Shown here: positions 58,589 through 64,000 of the stretch, one piece after another
Layout: every line of letters begins with the position of its first letter
Numbering within the stretch: the first letter of the stretch is position 1
Source: Ceratopteris richardii
Taxonomy: Eukaryota > Streptophyta > Polypodiopsida > Polypodiales > Pteridaceae
Reading direction: 5' to 3'
Assembly: GCA_020310875.1 (NCBI GenBank)
Contig: CM035413.1
Location: 182,705,118 to 182,769,117, forward strand
Length of the DNA stretch: 64,000 nucleotides
The notes under the pieces: model-generated
What the model saw: only the letters and a program-made list of their open reading frames with translations
Databases searched by the model: none
What the model was told of the DNA's origin: nothing
Position numbers and translations under genes: made by a program

Positions 58589-60709
58589 ATGATCCTTAGG
58601 TCTGGGAACAAACTAAATTCACTTACTAGTCAAGACCTAGGAAGGAAGGAGATAGAGTCAGTAGTAGGGGAAGGGCAAGAAAGAAATTTAGGGCAAGAAA
58701 ACAACATGGAAAATTTAAATGAAACAAATGAGCCTATTGAAACTGGGGATTACAGAAATATCCTCAAGTACATGTACACAAATAGGTTTGGCACCTATGT
58801 ATATCAAGATGGAATGCATAAGTTTCTCATTAGATTGAGAAACTTAGAAGCTCCACTAAACATAACACCTGTAGCCCAATTCAAGGATGGTAGGTATGAG
58901 GATAGGCAAGGGTGTGTGTACCTCTTCTCCCAAGACCCAGAAAATTCAAATGACTTAGGGCAATGTGCTGACAAGGGACCTTGGGAACATAACATGGGAC
59001 AACCAGATTTACCTAGACCACATGAAAACTACAATAGTACTGAGCAACAACATGGGAGGAGGACACATGCTTCCCCAAATCCCTTTGACAAGGAACCAGA
59101 AGGTTATAATGAATTTCCACTTAGAAGAAGACATCATTGGCAACCTCAGGGTAGAATGCTTAGACCATATCAAGTAGCCAAGTGTATGAAAAATCAATAT
59201 GAAGGGTATTCAGATCCCCATGCTCATGCTGCAGAGTTTAGACAATTAATTAGAGCTGAGGAGGTGGAAGATTACAAAGTTCAATTTGAGGCATTTGGTC
59301 TAACCCTAACAGGACCTGCATTATCATGGTTCATCCCTTTGAGAAAAGAAATGTACCTAGATATTGAATCCTTCCTAGAAGCCTTTATTGGAGAATTCTC
59401 AAAGACCGGGATAAAACATAGCACAGCCACTCTGATACACAGTTTTAAACAACAAAAAGATGAAAATGTAAGAGAGGCAGATAGGAGATTTAAGCAATAT
59501 ATTGACAGATGCCCTAAAGAGGAAGTACCTTCCATGGCTAGACAAGTATCTCTATTCATAGAAGGGTTGAGAAGTGCTCAATTAAGAACCCTAGTGTACT
59601 ACAAGAGATGCCCTGATCTAGGAGCTTGTGTAAAAGAAGCAATAGATTTGGAAGATAACAGAGGCCAAGATCTGTTAGCATTTGATCAACCCAGATCAAA
59701 TGAGGATAAAATTCCTCCAGCAGAAGAGTTGGCTCAGGCCATTGCTAAAGCCCTAGAGGTAAGCAATAAAACCAATTTGATAAACTCCAGGATAAACACA
59801 AATAAAAAATGCTATAATTGTGGAGAAAGTCATTTGATACAACATTGCCCATATCAAAAACCTCCACATTTGCAAGACAGAAAGACACTCAAATATTGTA
59901 CACTAGAGAGGAAATGGACCAACCATACCAGGGAGGAATGTTTCTATAACAAACAACCCATAAAAGAAAGAGACTATGGGAGCCAAAGAGAATCAGTGTA
60001 TAGTGAGCAACCAAGACCTGTGTTGGGGCAACAACATCCTATACCAACAAATGTGGTGCCAATCAAATACACACCAATAGAGGAGGGAAACTCAAGAACA
60101 AAGTCAGCATACAAGGAAGATTATCAATGGAATGAGGGATATCAAGAAGAATGGGAATGTTATGAATCAAGAGAGCCAGAATTACAAGCTTTAGACTTGG
60201 GTAATGGAAGAATTGAGATGGACACTGCCACTTTCATGTATAAAACTAATAATTACATGTCCAATCAAAAACCTCAATTCAAAGGAGGACCAAAGATAAC
60301 TTTTTATAGGTGTGGGGGAGATCATTTTATTAGAGACTATCCACAACCTCCTACATTAAGAATAGAAGGAGCATATTGCAAGGATTGTGGCAGGGAGCAT
60401 TTGATAAAGGATTGCCCAAAAAATCCTCAAAAACAACAAAACACACCTAATAACATACCATTAAAAGCAGTCAGTATCATGGAACAGGAAGAATTGAGTG
60501 ACATTGACTTAGTGGAGGTAAATGCTATAACAAGGTCACAAACAAAACAACAAGGAACAACTAAGGAACAAAATGAAGGTTCAATCTCTAAGGTGAAGAA
60601 AAATAGACAGAAAGGGAAATGGGAGAGGAAACAGAAAATGGGTAAAAATAGTGAAGAAGAAAATAGGGAACAATCAAACAGTACTTCTACTCAAAAAACA
60701 CAAACCTAG
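58589..60709 (+). CDS. gag (element H)
   Basis: It starts MILRSGNKLNSL, aligned with MNLRSG of F. The 706-residue frame has the gag core (KCMKNQYEGYSDPHAHAAEF, LSWFIPLRKEMYLDIESF, residues about 205-330) and knuckles CYNCGESHLIQHC, a partial YCTLERKWTNHTREEC, YRCGGDHFIRDY (first knuckle-like Cys kept, last Cys is Tyr) and CKDCGREHLIKDC, spaced CX2CX3HX4C. The tail is Lys/Gln-rich. TAG at 60707 ends it while the frame continues into the linker. The protein lacks the long insert after the start found in F and is about 190 residues shorter. Confidence 0.9.
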   Translation: MILRSGNKLNSLTSQDLGRKEIESVVGEGQERNLGQENNMENLNETNEPIETGDYRNILKYMYTNRFGTYVYQDGMHKFLIRLRNLEAPLNITPVAQFKDGRYEDRQGCVYLFSQDPENSNDLGQCADKGPWEHNMGQPDLPRPHENYNSTEQQHGRRTHASPNPFDKEPEGYNEFPLRRRHHWQPQGRMLRPYQVAKCMKNQYEGYSDPHAHAAEFRQLIRAEEVEDYKVQFEAFGLTLTGPALSWFIPLRKEMYLDIESFLEAFIGEFSKTGIKHSTATLIHSFKQQKDENVREADRRFKQYIDRCPKEEVPSMARQVSLFIEGLRSAQLRTLVYYKRCPDLGACVKEAIDLEDNRGQDLLAFDQPRSNEDKIPPAEELAQAIAKALEVSNKTNLINSRINTNKKCYNCGESHLIQHCPYQKPPHLQDRKTLKYCTLERKWTNHTREECFYNKQPIKERDYGSQRESVYSEQPRPVLGQQHPIPTNVVPIKYTPIEEGNSRTKSAYKEDYQWNEGYQEEWECYESREPELQALDLGNGRIEMDTATFMYKTNNYMSNQKPQFKGGPKITFYRCGGDHFIRDYPQPPTLRIEGAYCKDCGREHLIKDCPKNPQKQQNTPNNIPLKAVSIMEQEELSDIDLVEVNAITRSQTKQQGTTKEQNEGSISKVKKNRQKGKWERKQKMGKNSEEENREQSNSTSTQKTQT

Positions 60710-61123
60710 TTAGATATAGTAAATTCACAAAGTCTAGACACTCTGATAAAAGCATACAAAGGCAGAATTCAAGAGGGACCAAGTCCTGCTGATCATACAA
60801 TGGCTTATCCTATGCCAGACTTAGAACATGAAAGAATGAAGAAGTGTAAACAGATCATTCGGGAAGTACAACTCAAAATGGGGTAAGAAGACACTTCTCA
60901 AAAAACAGTTGAGGAATCTGAAACAACAAAAACAAGAGGAAAGAGTATCAAAGAAGAAAACCCACAAGTAACACTCCAAGTGAATGTAGACAAAAGATGC
61001 ACAATTCTGTATCACACCACCTGGGAAGATTTAATAAAACAAAGTCCTCACTTACAGAACCAAGTGAAAAAATGGGAGACAACACCATAAAATCTTCAAA
61101 CACAACTACAGGACATAGAGGAG
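60710..61123 (+). pseudogene. gag-pro linker (element H) with two TAA stops
   Basis: In frame after TAG 60707: SLDTLIKAYKGRIQEGPS matches LDMMFRAYQARLKEGPQ of F, then YPMPDLEHERMKKCK. TAA occurs after QLKMG (about 60883) and after WETTP (about 61088). The frame then enters the protease ORF. Confidence 0.75.
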
Positions 61124-63670
61124 TTGTGGTATATGCCCATTGATAAGATAGGAGGATATTGTGAAGGAGAAGAGGGAAACTCAACTTTAAAAATACAATT
61201 TGGTAAAAACCAGGCCAAAGCTATTTTGGATAGTGGATCAGGAGTGGCCATCATGACTAAAAAAACTTGGGAGAAATGGGGAAAAAATGAATTATTACCT
61301 ACAAAAATGAGATTGCAACTTGCAGATGGACACATTGAAAAACCCCTAGGAATATGGGAAAAAGTGATTGTAGACATCTGTGGGATAGAGATAGAACATA
61401 CCTTTGCTATAGTTGAATTTCCACAATCTACTTCATATGAAATTATCCTAGGCAGACCATTCATGAGACAAATGCAAATTGTACAAGATTGGGGTAATGA
61501 TTGTTTATACCTGCAGAGCAAAGGAAGAATAACCAAAGTGAATCTAAGAAATGGACATTACTGTGACATATCTCCTCAAGAATGGTATAAAATTCATCAG
61601 AATCAGGAGTTGAGTGAGGAATCAGAAATGGAGGACCAGGATGAAGCGGAATCATCAGTATGGAAGTGCAATATGATAAGAAATCTGACCAATAGGAAAA
61701 GGAGATTAAGAAGAGAGGATTGTGTGGAAGAAAGGAGGATACAAGATGAGAATTATATACCTCAACAATTCAAGGATGAGGAATTTGAGCCCTATGGGTG
61801 GAATCAAATCTTGGCTACCATGGATCTAGCGAGTGATGAATATGTAGGAGTGGAATTTCAAAATGAAGAAGGATATGATATTTTTCACATCGGAATGCAA
61901 ATGATAAAGGTATCCAGAACAGAAGAGGACATAGAAGAAGAAATGATATTAGAAGAAGGAAAGACACAATTTCTGGAGGAAGTGAAAGCTGAAGATGCTA
62001 TTAAGGATAAAATCTCAGGTAAGTACAGGAAAAACAAACACAAAGAAATAGAAGAAAATCAGGAGAATGAGAAAAAGACAAGAGAAAAGAATAAAGATCA
62101 ACAATTTGATGTACCAGAAAATTTCAAGAATTATGAAGTAGAAAATAGATTACTTCTAAGAAGGAAACGAAGGAGGGAAAAGAAGAAAGGAGAGGCTTAT
62201 GATAATGAGGAAGAAACTAAAAAGATCATGATCACTCAGGAGGAGGGGGAAGAAAGACACATTGTAGTGGCTGATGATATGACAACTCAAGAAGAAGAGG
62301 CACTAAGAAACTTGGCAAGAAACTATAGGGATGTATTTGCTTATAGCTACAAGGATTTAAAAGGTATCGATCCTAAAATCTGTGAGCATAAGATTCCTAT
62401 TACACCTGAGGCAAAACCTAGTAAACAGAGACATTACACGTTTAATGATAAATACTCTGCTAAGATAAAGGAAGAAATTGACAAGCTATTAGCTGCCAAT
62501 TTCATCTATGAAATTGAGTATACAGAATGGGTATCTCCTATAGTTGTGGTACCAAAGAAGAATGGGAAACTTAGGGTATGCATCAACTTGAAAAAGGTAA
62601 ATGCAGCAACTATAAGGGATAACTACCCACTGCCTATAACAGATCATCTTCTAGAAAGAGTTGCAGGAAAGGAGGTTTATAGTTTTTTAGATGGTTTTTT
62701 AGGATACAACCAAGTTCCCATAGCATTGGAAGACCAACATAAAACGGCCTTCTCCACAGAATGGGGAATCTATGCCTTTAGGGTTATGCCCTTTGGATTA
62801 ACTAATGCTCCAGCAACTTTTCAGAGATTGATGTGTCATATCTTCAAAGAGTTCCTGAGAAAAGTAATGGAAATCTATGTGCATGATCTTTGTACTTTTT
62901 CATTAAAAAGACAAGATCACTTGCAGGATTTAGAAAATATATTCAGGAAATGTAGAACCTACAGAGTGTGTTTGAATCCAGAAAAATGTGTATTCTTTGT
63001 AAGACAAGGAAGAATGTTAGGTCATATAGTCTCTAAAAATGGGATTTCAACTGATGAGAAGAAAATAAAGGCGATAATAGAGCTTCCAAGACCAACAAGT
63101 GTGAAGGAACTTCAGACTTTCATGGGACATTGTGGGTACTATAGGAAATTTGTACACAAATTTGCTGACATAGCTAAACCCTTATATGCCCTAATTACAA
63201 AGTTTGAGTGGACTAAGGAGTGTGACCAAGCCTTTGAAACTCTAAAAACTTGTTTGGTAACAGCCCCAATTCTAAAAACACCTCAATGGGACAAAATTTT
63301 TCATGTTCATGTGGATGCTTCAAATTATGCTTTGGGATGTGTGTTAGCACAACCTATAGAAGGAAGCAAGTTGGATTTTCCAGTGGCCTATGCTAGTAGA
63401 CAATTGAATCTAGCAGAGAAAAATTATACAACCACTGAAAGAGAGGGATTGGGCATGGTATTTGCTGTAAAAAAATACAGACATTACCTTTTGGCCAACA
63501 AGTTTAAGTTCTTTGTAGACCATCAAGCTTTGTTATATTTGGTAAATAAACCTTGTCACACAGGAAGAATAGTCAGATGGTTTCTGTTGCTAATGGAATT
63601 TGAGTTTGAAGTGGTGGTCAGACAAGAAAACACACTTGAGAGCAGATCATTTATCTCGAATTCAGTCTGA
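61124..63670 (+). pseudogene. Protease, RT and RNase H (element H)
   Basis: Protease: IDKIGGYCEGEEGN, AILDSGSGVAIMTKKTWEKWG near 61230, IILGRPFMRQM near 61445. A charged linker holds VPENFKNYEVENR and runs without a frameshift into RT: RDVFAYSYKDLKGIDP, VSPIVVVPKKNGKLRVC, FLDGFLGYNQVPIA, MPFGLTNAPATFQR. The active site is YVHD, with CAT at 62882-62884 in place of the first catalytic Asp. RNase H: FHVHVDASNYALGC, TTEREGLGMVFAVKKYRHYLL, FFVDHQALLYLV. A one-base frameshift near 63640 ends the frame. RT is therefore dead, although the long frame is otherwise clean. Confidence 0.9.
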
Positions 63671-64000
63671 AGAACCCAGTTCACCTTTAGATGACAATCT
63701 GCCAGACACTTATCTGTTTAAGGTAGAAAGTGTTCCTGAGTGGGCCATGACTTTAGTACCATTATTAACCATGGGACCTTGTAGAACAGTTGGGAACAAT
63801 GCACACTTAGTATTGCAAAGCAGAAATTTTATGTTACTAGCTGGGCATTTGTACCATTTCAACCACACAGGCATATTAGAATATTGCACTCCTGAGGAGG
63901 AGCAACAAGAATATCTGAGGAGAGCTCATCATTGGAACCCTTGCACTCATGCTTCTAGGGTAGTTACCCTAAGTAATCTCAATAGGATGGGGGTACATTA
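63640..64000 (+). pseudogene. RNase H end and first H2C2 module (element H), cut by window end
   Basis: After the frameshift the frame reads THLRADHLSRIQSEEP, DNLPDTYLFKVESVPEWAM, LLAGHLYHFNHTG and RRAHHWNPCTHASRV, ending LNRMGVHY. It parallels VDHLSRL, DLPDAYLFNLEIAPEWAK and LAHIGALKQHHSKNRT...LHRLGVYW of F, so the upstream H2C2-like module is a family feature. The rest is outside the window. Confidence 0.75.

Larger units (their letters stand above)
55095..64000 (+). mobile_element. Element H: Ty3/gypsy retrotransposon (F family), cut by window end
   Basis: LTR, PBS, long repetitive leader, gag, protease, RT, RNase H and the start of an integrase zinc module are present; the rest lies beyond 64000. 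CCTCC (55090-55094) would be the left target duplication. Gag and pol match F in order and motifs but with many replacements. The first Asp of the RT active site is lost. Confidence 0.9.

Overview
The window looks like repeat-rich nuclear DNA of a land plant with a large genome. I found no host gene, rRNA, tRNA gene or CRISPR. Nearly every base can be assigned to Ty1/copia or Ty3/gypsy LTR retrotransposons. Copia elements carry initiator-tRNA-Met type primer sites. Gypsy elements carry TGGCGCC-type primer sites, polyproteins of the Ogre/Tat/Athila kind and, in two cases, a long extra ORF 3' of integrase. The species cannot be fixed from the sequence; a gymnosperm or fern-like genome would fit, but that is inference.

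Layout. 1-2373: 5' part of a decayed copia (A, minus). 2374-2665: copia RT scrap. 2666-6841: truncated gypsy B (minus). 6842-7541: copia scrap X (plus). 7542-12156: truncated gypsy E (minus). 12157-28676: composite copia C (minus), split by the complete 10.5 kb gypsy D (15738-26195, plus). 28677-28998: an unassigned 3'-end remnant. 29000-55094: gypsy G (minus), split by a small insertion K (29614-54037). K is itself split by the 22.7 kb gypsy F (30844-53575, plus), and F is split by the very young non-autonomous element J (43747-49128). H (55095 to the window end, plus) also landed in G. Target duplications support F (ATGAC), J (GCATG), K (AGCTC) and, more weakly, D (CCTG). The insertion order is therefore G, then K, then F, then J, with H separately in G and D separately in C.

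B, D and E are one gypsy family (gag start MP[VI]TRSGE, three CX2CX4HX4C knuckles, PBS ending TGTGGGAA). F, G and H are a second family (gag start M[NI]LRSG, knuckles spaced CX2CX3HX4C, tRNA-Asp-like PBS). J shares the PBS and the pre-LTR purine tract of the second family and was probably mobilised in trans.

The most unusual features are in F and H. F carries a second retropepsin-like domain fused downstream of integrase, two integrase H2C2 zinc-binding modules in tandem, and an extra ORF of about 1,470 codons with a coiled coil. The leaders of F and H are filled with arrays built on ATCGCGAT or its hairpin-forming derivative. D carries four exact-phase 32-bp repeats that begin inside its primer binding site.

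Most elements are dead. Premature stops in the B/D/E family fall mostly at Gln (CAG/CAA to TAG/TAA) and Arg (CGA to TGA) codons, as expected from deamination of methylated cytosine.
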